Shown here piece by piece: positions 17,064 to 25,174 of a stretch of 64,000 bases of DNA. The stretch is from CADCTQ01 sp963844325 (lineage in GTDB: Bacteria; Bacteroidota; Bacteroidia; Cytophagales; 172606-1). Position numbers and translations under genes: made by a program. The notes under the pieces are model-generated. The model was not told the DNA's origin. It did no database searches and saw only the letters and a program-made list of their open reading frames with translations. The stretch spans positions 4,960,001 to 5,024,000 of the forward strand of contig CAWJNV010000002.1 in NCBI GenBank assembly GCA_963844325.1, read 5' to 3'. Numbering within the stretch: the first letter of the stretch is position 1; every line of letters begins with the position of its first letter.

Positions 17064-18554
17064 TCATGCCAGAATCCCCTTCACCACCTTGCCGTGCACG
17101 TCGGTGAGGCGGAAGTCGCGGCCCTGGAAGGGGTAGGTGAACTTTTCGTGGTTCATGCCCAGGCAGTGCAGCAGCGTGGCTTGCAGGTCGTGGATGTGGA
17201 CGCGGTCCTTCACGCCGAGGTAGCCGATCTCGTCGGTTTCGCCGTAGGACATGCCCCCTTTGATGCCGCCGCCGGCCACCCACATCGTGAAGGCTTCGGA
17301 ATGGTGATCGCGGCCCATGGCCTTGGGGTCGGCGCCGGGCCGGCTTTCGCGCATGGGCGTGCGGCCGAATTCGCCGCCCCACACCACCAGCGTATCGTCG
17401 AGCAGGCCGCGCTGCTTGAGGTCTTTGAGCAGCCCGGCAATGGCCTGGTCTACGTCCTTGCACTGGCTTTGCACGCCCTTGATCACGTCGTCGCCGGTGC
17501 CCACGCCGTGGGTGTCCCAGCCCCGGTGGAAGAGTTGCACGAACCGTACGCCCTGTTCTACGAGCCGCCGGGCCAGCAGGCAGTTGTTGGCAAACGACGA
17601 CTTGCCGGGCTGCGTGCCGTAGAGCTTGTGGATGTATTCGGGTTCTTTGGAAATGTCCATGACTTCGGGCACCGATATCTGCATCCGGAAGGCCATCTCG
17701 TACTGGGCAATGCGGGAGTTGATTTCGGGGTCGCCGACCCGGGTGTGGTGGTGGGCGTTCACCGCGTTGATGGTTTCGATCACGTCGCCCTTCAGGTCGC
17801 GGTCCATGCCGGCGGGGTCCGAGACGTACAGCACGGGGTCGCCCTCCGAACGGCACTGCACGCCCTGGTACACAGTGGGCAGGAAGCCGCTGCCCCAGGT
17901 ACTCTTGCCGGCGTCGGGCATGCCCCCCGAGGCCAGCACGATGAAGCCGGGCAGGTCCTGGTTTTCGGTGCCCAGCCCGTAGGTCACCCACGAGCCCATG
18001 CTGGGCCGGCCCAGGCGGGGCGAACCGGTGTGCATGAAGAGTTGGGCCGGCGCGTGGTTGAACTCATCGGTGTGCATGGCCTTGAGCAGGCACACCTCGT
18101 CCACGACATCCGAGAAGAAAGGCAGGTTTTCGGACACGAAGGCGCCCGACTGGCCGTACTGCTTGAACGCCGCCTGGGGGCCCAGCATCTTGGGCACGCC
18201 CTTGATGAAGGCAAAGCGTTTGCCCGCCAGGAAGGACTGCGGACAGTCCTGCCCGTCGAGCTTGTGCAGCACGGGCTTGTAGTCAAACATTTCCAGTTGC
18301 GAGGGAGCCCCGGCCATGTGCAGGAAGATCACCCGCCGGGCCCGGGGCTGAAAATGCGGCAGGTGCAGGCTGGCGGCCGGGCCGGGTGCGGCCAGGTTCG
18401 GTTTGGGCTTCTCCCCCACCCCTTTGCCGCAGCCCATCGCGCCCAGGGCCAGCGCCCCGATGCCGGTGGAGAGGTTGTAGATGAATTGGCGCCGCGTTAC
18501 GTCCAGCAACCGTTCGGCCTTTTCCCTTTCGGTCTCCTGTCTCTTGTTTGACAT
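17064..18554 (-). CDS. DUF1501 protein with twin-arginine signal
   Basis: The protein has 496 residues. The N-terminus has DVTRRQFIYN followed by a glycine/alanine-rich hydrophobic stretch, a Tat-type export signal. The core is the DUF1501 (sulfatase/phosphatase-like) domain: VIFLHMAGAPSQLEMFDYKP, FNHAPAQLFMHTGSPRLGRPSMGSW, WDTHG, and the C-terminal GGEFGRTPMRE and GRDHHSEAFTMW. It lies directly downstream of the cytochrome/DUF1549/DUF1553 gene on the same strand. This pairing is characteristic of Planctomycetes and also occurs in Verrucomicrobia and Bacteroidota. The biochemical role is unknown, probably in polysaccharide breakdown. Confidence 0.9.
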   Translation of the reverse strand: MSNKRQETEREKAERLLDVTRRQFIYNLSTGIGALALGAMGCGKGVGEKPKPNLAAPGPAASLHLPHFQPRARRVIFLHMAGAPSQLEMFDYKPVLHKLDGQDCPQSFLAGKRFAFIKGVPKMLGPQAAFKQYGQSGAFVSENLPFFSDVVDEVCLLKAMHTDEFNHAPAQLFMHTGSPRLGRPSMGSWVTYGLGTENQDLPGFIVLASGGMPDAGKSTWGSGFLPTVYQGVQCRSEGDPVLYVSDPAGMDRDLKGDVIETINAVNAHHHTRVGDPEINSRIAQYEMAFRMQISVPEVMDISKEPEYIHKLYGTQPGKSSFANNCLLARRLVEQGVRFVQLFHRGWDTHGVGTGDDVIKGVQSQCKDVDQAIAGLLKDLKQRGLLDDTLVVWGGEFGRTPMRESRPGADPKAMGRDHHSEAFTMWVAGGGIKGGMSYGETDEIGYLGVKDRVHIHDLQATLLHCLGMNHEKFTYPFQGRDFRLTDVHGKVVKGILA

Positions 18555-18673
18555 CTTCGGTCTCCCTTTTTATACTAAAACGACTTCATGATTACGTATT
18601 TGACTGTCCAATGTTGCCTGTGATTCAAGGCATTACGAACAACAAATAACGAACAACCAACAACGGGTTCGTA

Positions 18674-21415
18674 TTATTCTTTGGTTACAAATTCGTCCAG
18701 GTTCATCAGCGCGTTGGCGACTACCGCCAGCGGGGCCAGTTGCCGGGCTTCTTCCGCCGGCCCCACCATGCGCCGGGCCTTGCCCGGGTGTTCCCGGTAG
18801 TAGCGGCTGGCCTTCTCGTGCAGCGCCACGAACTGCCCGGTTTCCCGCGCATCCGGTTCGCGGAGGAGGGCCAGCCGGAAGCCGTGCCGCACCTGCCCGG
18901 CCGGGTCCTTTGCCGCCGCGGCCATGCGCCGGGCCAGCCCCGCGGATGCCTCCACGAACACCGTGTCGTTGAGCGTCACCAGCGCCTGCAGGGGCGTGTT
19001 GGTGCGCACCCGGCGCAATGTGCACACCTCGCGGGTGGGCGCATCGAAGGTCACCAGGCTGGGGTACGGACTGGTGCGGCGCTGGTAGGTGTACAGGGCC
19101 CGGCGGTAGCGGTCCTCGCCCTGGCTCAGCTTCCACTCGATGCCGCCGAAGATGGCCGTAAACACGCCTTCCGGGATGTAGGGCATCACGCTGGGGCCGT
19201 ACAGCTTGGGGCTCAGCAGGCCGGCCACGGCCAGGGCCTGGTCGCGCACCGCCTCGCCGGGCAGGCGTACCCGCGGCGCCCGGGCGTAGTACTTGTTGTA
19301 GGGGTCTTTCTGGAGGTGCTCCGGCCGCACGGTTGACGACTGCCGGTAGGTGCCCGAGAGGACCATCAGCCGCAGGAGTTTTTTGTTGCTCCAGCGCAAA
19401 TCCTTCTGGAACGTAACGGCCAGCCAGTCGAGCAGTGCGGGGTGCGTGGGTTTGGCGCCCTGGCTGCCGAAGTCTTCCAGGGTTTCCACGAGGCCGTACC
19501 CAAAAAGCTGTTCCCAGTAGCGGTTCACGGCCACCCGGGCCGTCAGCGGGTTGTCGGGCGACACCAGCCAGCGGGCCATGCCCAGCCGGTTGTCGGGCGC
19601 CCCGGCGGGCAGCGGGTTGAGGGATTTGGGAACCCCCGCCTTCACGGCGGCGCCTTTGCTCATCCAGTTGCCGCGCACGAACACGTGCGTCCTGCGGCGT
19701 TTCGCGGGCGGCAACTCTTCCAGCACGGGCGTCCCGCGGGGGTTGATGTAGCCGGCCAGCGCGGCGCGCAGCGAATCGAGTTCCTTTTGTACTTTCTTGT
19801 CCTTAGGCGGCTTTTCCACAAACGTTACCGACCGCAGCGCCCCGTCGCAGACGCCGTTTGAATCGGGGGCGGCCACGAAGTACACCGTGTGCACGCCCCG
19901 CACGGCCGGCTTGATGGTGTCGCTTTTGTAGTACCATTCGTTGAACGTGGAGCCGAGCCGGAGCGTCGTCACCAGGTAGCCGTCGGGCCGGTCGAGGCGC
20001 ACCTCGAGGTTGCAGCCCTTGTCAACCAGGTAGCTGCCGCCCACCTTGCCAATGTTCGTAAAATCCACGTTCCGGTAGGCGACGTACGCACCCGGGCCCT
20101 TGAACCGGATTTTGGCCTCGTCGGCTTCAACGTCCCGGGCCTCGTCGGAGTCGGTGGTGTTGACGGTAGGCAGGTACTTGCGGCGCTTGGCTTTCAGGTC
20201 CAGGTTTTCGGCGGGGGCGCCGTCCTTTTTCAGCCGGTGGATGTAGGCGATCACCTCGCCGGCCTTTTGTTCATCGTAGTCCTTGGGCGAAACGAAGAGC
20301 GGCACTTCTTCGGGCAGGTCGTTGTCGCGGGTGTTGTTGAGGTAGGCCATGAACCGGTAGTAGTCCTCCTGCCGGATGGGGTCGTAGGGGTGGCTGTGGC
20401 ACTGCACGCAGCTCATGGTGAGGCCCTGCCACACGTCGAAGGTGGTGTTGACCCGGTCGACGATGGCGGCCGTGCGGAACTCCTCGTTGTCGGTGCCGCC
20501 TTCGTCGTTGTTCATCGTGTTGCGGTGGAAGGCCGTGGCGATGACCTGGTCTTCGGTGGGGCGGGGCAGCAGGTCGCCGGCCAGTTGTTCAATGGTGAAC
20601 TGGTCGAAGGGCTTGTCGTCGTTGAAGGCCCGGATGAGGTAGTCGCGGTAGCGCCAGATGTTGCGGTGCAGGTCTTTTTCGTAGCCCTTCGTGTCGGAGT
20701 AGCGGGCCAGGTCGAGCCAGAGGGCGGCCCACCGTTCCCCGAAGTGCGGGGAGGCCAGCAGCCGGTCCACCACCTTTTCGTAGGCGTTGGGGGAGGTATC
20801 TTTCAGGAAGGCGTCCCGTTCTTCGGGCGTGGGGGGCAGGCCGGTAAGGTCGAGGGTGACGCGCCGCAGCAGGATTTCTTTGGGGGCTTCGGGCGAAGGC
20901 TTGAGGCCCACGGCGGGCAGCTTTTCGAGGATGAACGGGTCGATGCCGTTGCGCACGAACGTGTCGGCCTGGTGCGGCGGCGGGGTAATTGCTGCGGGCT
21001 TCACGAAGGCCCAGTGGTCCTGCCACTCGGCGCCCTGCCGGACCCACCGTTCGAGCACGGCAATTTCCTGGGGCGTGAGCGGGTCTTTGCCCAGGGGCAT
21101 GCGTTCTTCGGGGTCGGGGTGGGTGAGCAGCTTGATGAAGGCACTCTTGCCGGGGTGGCCGGGAATGATGGCCGGGTGGCCCGACTTGGTCTTGCCCAGG
21201 GCATCTTCGCGGAACAGCAGGCTGAAGCCGCCGCTCTGCTTTACGCCCCCGTGGCAGGTAATGCACTTGGCGTTGAGGATGGGCCGTACTTCGGCGTTGA
21301 AATCAACCTCCGGTTCGAACAGGTACCAGGGCTTTGCCCACAGCACGGCCAGCAGGGCCAGGCCGCTCAGGGCGTAAAATACGGTTTGCTTTTTCGGTTT
21401 GAGGCGTCGCATCAT
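18674..21415 (-). CDS. PSCyt1 / DUF1549 / DUF1553 multidomain cytochrome-like protein
   Basis: The protein has 913 residues. An N-terminal membrane anchor (about residues 12-28) is followed by a planctomycete-type cytochrome c domain with CITCHGG (heme CxxCH near residue 53), DUF1549 (about 160-370, with a second CxxCH in SCVQCHSHPYDPI), a beta domain and DUF1553 at the C-terminus (NPLTARVAVNRYWEQLFG-LVETLEDFG, RRTSPYPSLVTFDAPTRE). The two heme motifs suggest an electron-transfer role in the periplasm. It is paired with the DUF1501 gene 119 bp downstream. The gap carries a short ACGAACAACCAACAAC-word inverted repeat. Confidence 0.92.
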   Translation of the reverse strand: MMRRLKPKKQTVFYALSGLALLAVLWAKPWYLFEPEVDFNAEVRPILNAKCITCHGGVKQSGGFSLLFREDALGKTKSGHPAIIPGHPGKSAFIKLLTHPDPEERMPLGKDPLTPQEIAVLERWVRQGAEWQDHWAFVKPAAITPPPHQADTFVRNGIDPFILEKLPAVGLKPSPEAPKEILLRRVTLDLTGLPPTPEERDAFLKDTSPNAYEKVVDRLLASPHFGERWAALWLDLARYSDTKGYEKDLHRNIWRYRDYLIRAFNDDKPFDQFTIEQLAGDLLPRPTEDQVIATAFHRNTMNNDEGGTDNEEFRTAAIVDRVNTTFDVWQGLTMSCVQCHSHPYDPIRQEDYYRFMAYLNNTRDNDLPEEVPLFVSPKDYDEQKAGEVIAYIHRLKKDGAPAENLDLKAKRRKYLPTVNTTDSDEARDVEADEAKIRFKGPGAYVAYRNVDFTNIGKVGGSYLVDKGCNLEVRLDRPDGYLVTTLRLGSTFNEWYYKSDTIKPAVRGVHTVYFVAAPDSNGVCDGALRSVTFVEKPPKDKKVQKELDSLRAALAGYINPRGTPVLEELPPAKRRRTHVFVRGNWMSKGAAVKAGVPKSLNPLPAGAPDNRLGMARWLVSPDNPLTARVAVNRYWEQLFGYGLVETLEDFGSQGAKPTHPALLDWLAVTFQKDLRWSNKKLLRLMVLSGTYRQSSTVRPEHLQKDPYNKYYARAPRVRLPGEAVRDQALAVAGLLSPKLYGPSVMPYIPEGVFTAIFGGIEWKLSQGEDRYRRALYTYQRRTSPYPSLVTFDAPTREVCTLRRVRTNTPLQALVTLNDTVFVEASAGLARRMAAAAKDPAGQVRHGFRLALLREPDARETGQFVALHEKASRYYREHPGKARRMVGPAEEARQLAPLAVVANALMNLDEFVTKE

Positions 21416-21703
21416 GGGTTGGGTGGTTCGCCGTACGTCCTGTTTTTTCTACGGTAAATTCTATTCCGTAAGTTAGGCAATTTCAACGGGTTTTGCCACG
21501 GTGCCTGCAACTCCGACTCGTTACGAGACTGACTTTCGAAACGCTTTCCCTGCTTGCCGTTCCTACCGCCCGGCTTGAGGTCCACGCGTGCAAGCCGCTC
21601 CCCGGCCTGCCGGAACCGGAAGAAATCCTGGCCGAAAGGCAACAAAGGGTTTTGCGGGGCGGTATACCGTATTCGGGCAACGGGGGCAACCCGCCTTATG
21701 CTT

Positions 21704-22099
21704 ATGAACCAGGATCAGTACGCCGCGCTTTTGCAAAAATTCATCCACCAGGAGCGGGAGGTTTCCCGCCGGGAGCTAAAATGGGTGGAGGCCAAAGCAA
21801 ACCTGACGGGCTACCAGACAGTCTACATCACGGGTCCCTACGTGGCCTGGGAAACGGCCGAAGCGGTTGCCGAACACGAAAACGAAGTAGCCAAAGCCGA
21901 AAAGGCGTTGCGGGAAGCCCGCGAAGACCTCGGGCAAATGAGAGTGTCCCTGGTGGAGAACCTGCCGGTCAAAAACATTGGGGTGATTGTCCCGCTCAAG
22001 CACGCCGAAGACGGCCCGGCGGCGTTGCGCGTAAAGGCGGTACGCCGGGAAGAGAACCCGCGGAATTACGCACTGTTCATTGAGGGGAAGGAGTACTGA
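21704..22099 (+). CDS. Small hypothetical protein with a helical N-terminus
   Basis: The protein has 131 residues from MNQDQYAAL (ATG at 21704; ATG 21698 is two codons upstream). The first 75 residues are strongly charged and helical, with a coiled-coil-like stretch (EAVAEHENEVAKAEKALREA). The end (VKAVRREENPRNYALFIEG) is beta-like. I do not recognise it. The open frame extends further upstream to 21554, but that part is Arg/Pro-rich and not credible. It marks the transition into an AT-rich island. Confidence 0.6.
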   Translation: MNQDQYAALLQKFIHQEREVSRRELKWVEAKANLTGYQTVYITGPYVAWETAEAVAEHENEVAKAEKALREAREDLGQMRVSLVENLPVKNIGVIVPLKHAEDGPAALRVKAVRREENPRNYALFIEGKEY

Positions 22100-22211
22100 G
22101 TACACGGTCAACTCATTAAGTGATTACAGGTAAAGAGATATTTGCACCAAGTACATATACCCGAGCCTGTTTTACTTGTACAATTTAAATAACGTATTGT
22201 CTTTTTCGACG

Positions 22212-22243
22212 TTTGCTTCTTCAATAAACTTGCGTTACATTTG
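22212..22243 (+). promoter_or_regulatory. Bacteroidota-type promoter of the toxin-antitoxin-chaperone operon
   Basis: TTTG at 22212-22215, 20 bp, then TACATTTG at 22236-22243 fit the -33/-7 consensus. Transcription would start about 7 nt later, leaving a leader of roughly 8 nt before the GTG at 22258, so the transcript may be nearly leaderless. Confidence 0.65.
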
Positions 22244-22257
22244 AACTTAACTTATAA

Positions 22258-22731
22258 GTGAAGAGTTTTAGGATTGTTCCTTTTGTTCCAGGTTCCAAAA
22301 CGAGCTTTTACACGATCCATTTTGAAGGGGAGCAGTACACCGAGGCGGAACGCTTTATTATGACCTATCAAGATGATTTTAGAGAAGATGTACGATTGAT
22401 CGTCAGGGCGATTGACCGGGTTGCGAACAAACGGGGTGCATTTCCCAGCGAATTCCGGGATGAAGGTAAATCAGCAGCAGCCCTACCGCTTGAAACCAGC
22501 AAATTAAGGCTGTATTGTTTAAGAGTCAGTCGCCTTACGGTAGTACTTGGGTACGGAGGTATCAAAAGGACAAGAACATACCAGGAAGACCCTGAATTGC
22601 ATAAGTGCGTAAAAGTCGTGGAGGAATTAGACCGTTTGATTCAAGTGCTTCACCGGGAGGCCGACCCCCATGTTGATATTGATGACTTTGTAAGACAATT
22701 GAGATATAACGATGATGAATCAGATGACTAA
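22258..22731 (+). CDS. Probable RelE/HigB-superfamily toxin
   Basis: The protein has 157 residues with a GTG start. Features compatible with a RelE/HigB-type fold are an N-terminal strand-helix portion, then LPLETSKLRLYCLRVSRL, then VVLGYGGIKRTRTYQED and a C-terminal helix. This central strand-strand-KR pattern is where ribosome-dependent RNase toxins place their basic residues. The best evidence is context: its end overlaps the start of an HTH antitoxin-like gene by 20 bp, and that gene overlaps a SecB-like gene. It could instead be a non-toxic partner. The region is clearly more AT-rich than its neighbours. Confidence 0.65.
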   Translation: MKSFRIVPFVPGSKTSFYTIHFEGEQYTEAERFIMTYQDDFREDVRLIVRAIDRVANKRGAFPSEFRDEGKSAAALPLETSKLRLYCLRVSRLTVVLGYGGIKRTRTYQEDPELHKCVKVVEELDRLIQVLHREADPHVDIDDFVRQLRYNDDESDD

Positions 22732-23281
22732 TAATAGACTGTTTGACGAAATTTTACAAGAGACTCCTGCTGATGTGGCCCAATTCGTAGACAAGTCGAT
22801 GGACATTGCCGACCAGATTGTAGCAATTCTGAAAGCAAAAGGTTGGAGCCAGAAAAAGCTGGCTGATGCACTGGGCAAGAAGGAATCTGAAATCAGCAAG
22901 TGGCTTACCGGTACACATAATTTTACTTTGCGTTCCATTGCCAAGATGGAGGCAATTTTGAAGGAAGACATTATTGTCGCCCCCATGTACTGGGAGGAAT
23001 ATAAGGGTATGTACGCCCCTGCAGAGGCCACTGTCAAGCCAATTCAACTCCCAGCGGAAAGAATTGCCCTTCATACCAAAGCGGTAAATGAGTCCGTTCC
23101 TTTTTACGTAAACAAAGAGACAGAGAAATCGGAGCTGACTATAGCGGCTGGCGTAATTAAGCAAGGCAAACACCTTACGGATATACATTCATTCAGTGCA
23201 CGGGCGTCAGTTGAGTTTTACACCGTGACGGAATCAAAAATTGTTCAAGATGATTCTCAACATATAAGCGTTAGTGCATGA
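22712..23281 (+). CDS. XRE/HigA-like antitoxin with C-terminal extension
   Basis: The protein has 189 residues. A helix-turn-helix of the XRE/Cro type lies at about residues 28-68 (VAILKAKGWSQKKLADALGK, then ESEISKWLTG and LRSIAKMEAIL). The remaining 110 residues have no motif I recognise. In toxin-antitoxin-chaperone systems the antitoxin tail is the segment that needs the chaperone. The gene overlaps the toxin gene by 20 bp and shares ATGA with the next gene (stop 23279-23281, start 23278), so the three are translationally coupled. It probably represses the promoter at 22212-22243. Confidence 0.8.
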   Translation: MMNQMTNNRLFDEILQETPADVAQFVDKSMDIADQIVAILKAKGWSQKKLADALGKKESEISKWLTGTHNFTLRSIAKMEAILKEDIIVAPMYWEEYKGMYAPAEATVKPIQLPAERIALHTKAVNESVPFYVNKETEKSELTIAAGVIKQGKHLTDIHSFSARASVEFYTVTESKIVQDDSQHISVSA

Positions 23282-24279
23282 CCTTAGAGTATCGTCCGAA
23301 AAAGATAACTGTTAATTCTTTTGCTGTCAGTAATGTTTCTCCTCGGCTCCCTGAGACGCATACGTACACTATGGAGATTGCATTCAGTGAAGTAGTTAAT
23401 GCAGCAGAGAAGACGCTGACCATTTTTTTATCGATCAATCTTTACCTGGAGCCGGAGAAGAAATCCAAAGTAATGTCCGTACAGATAGAGACCAACTTCA
23501 TTATAATCAACTTTGATGACTTAGTATCGAGGCGGGAGCTTCCGGTGCTGCTGACTACGCAACTGCTAGGCATTGCAGTGTCTACGGCAAGAGGCATTTT
23601 ACTTGTTAAATGCGCGGATACGGCTTATGCTAGTTTTATCCTACCAATCATTAATCCAACAGAATTATACAATGCTTTTGAAAACAGCGTTGATAGAGTA
23701 ATTGAAAAAGCTAAAAACAATTCTGCAATCGGAAATATAGACGGAGCACTTGCGCTTTACAATCAGGCATTGGGCTTAGATGAAACGAATATTGAAGCGT
23801 TGTACAACATTGCATTAATCCAAAACAGGAAAGGCGATTATGAGGTGGCATTAAAAAATATAAGCAAATTTATACAGCTCAACCCGAATTATGATGATGC
23901 TTTCTATATGAGAGCCGGCATCTACTATTGTTTAGATCGATGGGAAGCAGCTTTGGAGGATTTGAACAAATGTCTGGATCTTAACCCAAACAAATCAGAA
24001 GCATTGAGCATCAAAGCTAATATTTACAAACTACAGAAGCGTTATCAAGAAGCCATATTGGAGGCCGAAAAAGGGATAAGCCTAAATCCGGAATTCGGGC
24101 TTGCTTACGGCATACTAGCAGAAATTTATGGAGAACAGGGACGCAAAGATTTATTTTATGAATACCTGGAAAAAGCTTTAGAACGTGGTTTATCACTGGA
24201 TCATAATGTAAATGACGCTGCTTATATAAAATACAGAAAAGATCCCAGGTTCAAAAAATTAATAAAAAAGTACAAGTAA
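23278..24279 (+). CDS. SecB-like chaperone domain fused to TPR repeats
   Basis: The protein has 333 residues. Residues about 28-138 look SecB-like: alternating beta strands, then LLTTQLLGIAVSTARGILLV and FILPIINPTEL, corresponding to the long helix and the terminal Pro-rich segment of SecB. From about residue 145 there are four to five tetratricopeptide repeats (DGALALYNQALGLDETNIEA; DYEVALKNISKFIQLNPNY; and so on) and a basic end (KKLIKKYK). In known TAC modules a stand-alone SecB-like chaperone protects the antitoxin. Here the chaperone part appears fused to a TPR arm that could recruit another protein. A strong terminator follows. Confidence 0.72.
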   Translation: MTLEYRPKKITVNSFAVSNVSPRLPETHTYTMEIAFSEVVNAAEKTLTIFLSINLYLEPEKKSKVMSVQIETNFIIINFDDLVSRRELPVLLTTQLLGIAVSTARGILLVKCADTAYASFILPIINPTELYNAFENSVDRVIEKAKNNSAIGNIDGALALYNQALGLDETNIEALYNIALIQNRKGDYEVALKNISKFIQLNPNYDDAFYMRAGIYYCLDRWEAALEDLNKCLDLNPNKSEALSIKANIYKLQKRYQEAILEAEKGISLNPEFGLAYGILAEIYGEQGRKDLFYEYLEKALERGLSLDHNVNDAAYIKYRKDPRFKKLIKKYK

Positions 24280-24299
24280 TCTTATAAATAATTACTTTT

Positions 24300-24346
24300 A
24301 AAAAGACAGTCTTGCTGATACCACACTGCAAGGCCGTCTTTTTTTT
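24300..24346 (+). terminator. Rho-independent terminator of the toxin-antitoxin-chaperone operon
   Basis: The stem is AAAAAGAC-AGT-CTTGC (24300-24315) pairing with GCAAG-GCC-GTCTTTTT (from 24328), ending in eight T. It lies 20 bp after the last stop of the operon. Confidence 0.85.
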
Positions 24347-24466
24347 ACTGGAGTAAGCAATAACCGCTGCGCGCCGGTTGCAGAACAAAGCTAGAGAACT
24401 GAGTTAACCTTCCGGCACCTAACCAAAGTGTGGTTCAACGTGAACGTCTGAACCAGTATCTGAAAG

Positions 24467-24628
24467 CTACTTCCCCTTCCCTCCCTTAACCAGCGTCTCC
24501 TCCAATACCTCGGCAGCAATAATTGCCAGGGGCACTTTCGCCTTTACTTCCTCTTTCTTCTTGTCCTGGATTGCCACGAGTTGCGCGTGTACCTCGTCTG
24601 ATACTTCAATCGTCAGCTTTTTGCTCAT
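24467..24628 (-). CDS. Small ribbon-helix-helix-like protein
   Basis: The protein has 53 residues from MSKKLTIEVSDEVHAQL. An upstream in-frame extension to 24676 would run through operator-like DNA and is not credible. The order of a short strand (KLTIEV) and two helices (SDEVHAQLVAIQDKKKEE; PLAIIAAEVLEETLVKG) suggests a ribbon-helix-helix DNA-binding protein. Four boxes with core GTTGTA lie immediately upstream, so autoregulation is likely. No toxin partner is adjacent, unless it is the divergent 99-residue protein at 24847. Confidence 0.65.
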   Translation of the reverse strand: MSKKLTIEVSDEVHAQLVAIQDKKKEEVKAKVPLAIIAAEVLEETLVKGGKGK

Positions 24629-24635
24629 TCTTTTC

Positions 24636-24710
24636 GTTGTAAATTTTGTTGTAAAATGTATTGCAAAATCAATCAACAGGCTTTAAATTTACAACAGATT
24701 CTACAACAAA
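24636..24710. promoter_or_regulatory. Four-box operator region upstream of the RHH-like gene
   Basis: Direct boxes GTTGTAAAT (24636-24644) and GTTGTAAAAT (24648-24657) are mirrored by ATTTACAAC (24687-24695) and CTACAACAAA (24701-24710). Within each pair the spacing is 12-14 bp, about one helical turn. This layout fits cooperative binding of dimers of a small regulator. Confidence 0.6.
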
Positions 24711-24846
24711 CCGCCCTTACCCAATGGAAACTTCCAAAAGTTGCCCCTGATCTCCCTTTGTCCCGTTGTGGACGCGTCTTTTCCTTCGGCCGTTGGCTAT
24801 TTAGCTAAGCCCTTTTAACCATTATTTCACGAGACTTCTTATCCCG

Positions 24847-25146
24847 ATGCACACCACTATGCACCCGGACGGCGGCAGCCATGCCCAAACCGTCCCTCCC
24901 ACCTCTGATTCTCTCGATGCCTTTTTTCAACGCTACCCCGGCCATAACTTCGTGCCCCTGCTCGAACTGGTTACCAGTCATTCGTCCGACGGATATGAAG
25001 CCTTCTTCAACCAGGTAGCCGAACTGGTCTGCCGGCACTTTGGGGATGGGGAATGGGACAACGCGTACCTGCTGCGGATGACGCAGGAATTGTTCCGGTT
25101 CCGGGACGCCTTCCGGGGTATGCGCAGTGGCGACGGGTGGGAGTGA
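24847..25146 (+). CDS. Small hypothetical protein
   Basis: The protein has 99 residues. It has no signal peptide, is mostly helical and acidic-aromatic (DAFFQRYPGHNFVPLLEL; AYLLRMTQELFRFRDAF), and has no family I recognise. It is divergent from the RHH-like gene with four operator-like boxes between them, and convergent with the glycoside hydrolase gene 28 bp away. Co-regulation with the RHH-like gene is plausible. Confidence 0.55.
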   Translation: MHTTMHPDGGSHAQTVPPTSDSLDAFFQRYPGHNFVPLLELVTSHSSDGYEAFFNQVAELVCRHFGDGEWDNAYLLRMTQELFRFRDAFRGMRSGDGWE

Positions 25147-25174
25147 ACTACTACACACCAGTTTAATTAACCTT

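Noticed and set aside
17094..18551. Plus-strand frame opposite the DUF1501 gene
   Set aside because: Low-complexity translation without family features.
19889..21457. Long plus-strand frame opposite the DUF1549/DUF1553 gene
   Set aside because: High-GC shadow. The minus frame has family motifs and CxxCH sites, the plus frame has none.
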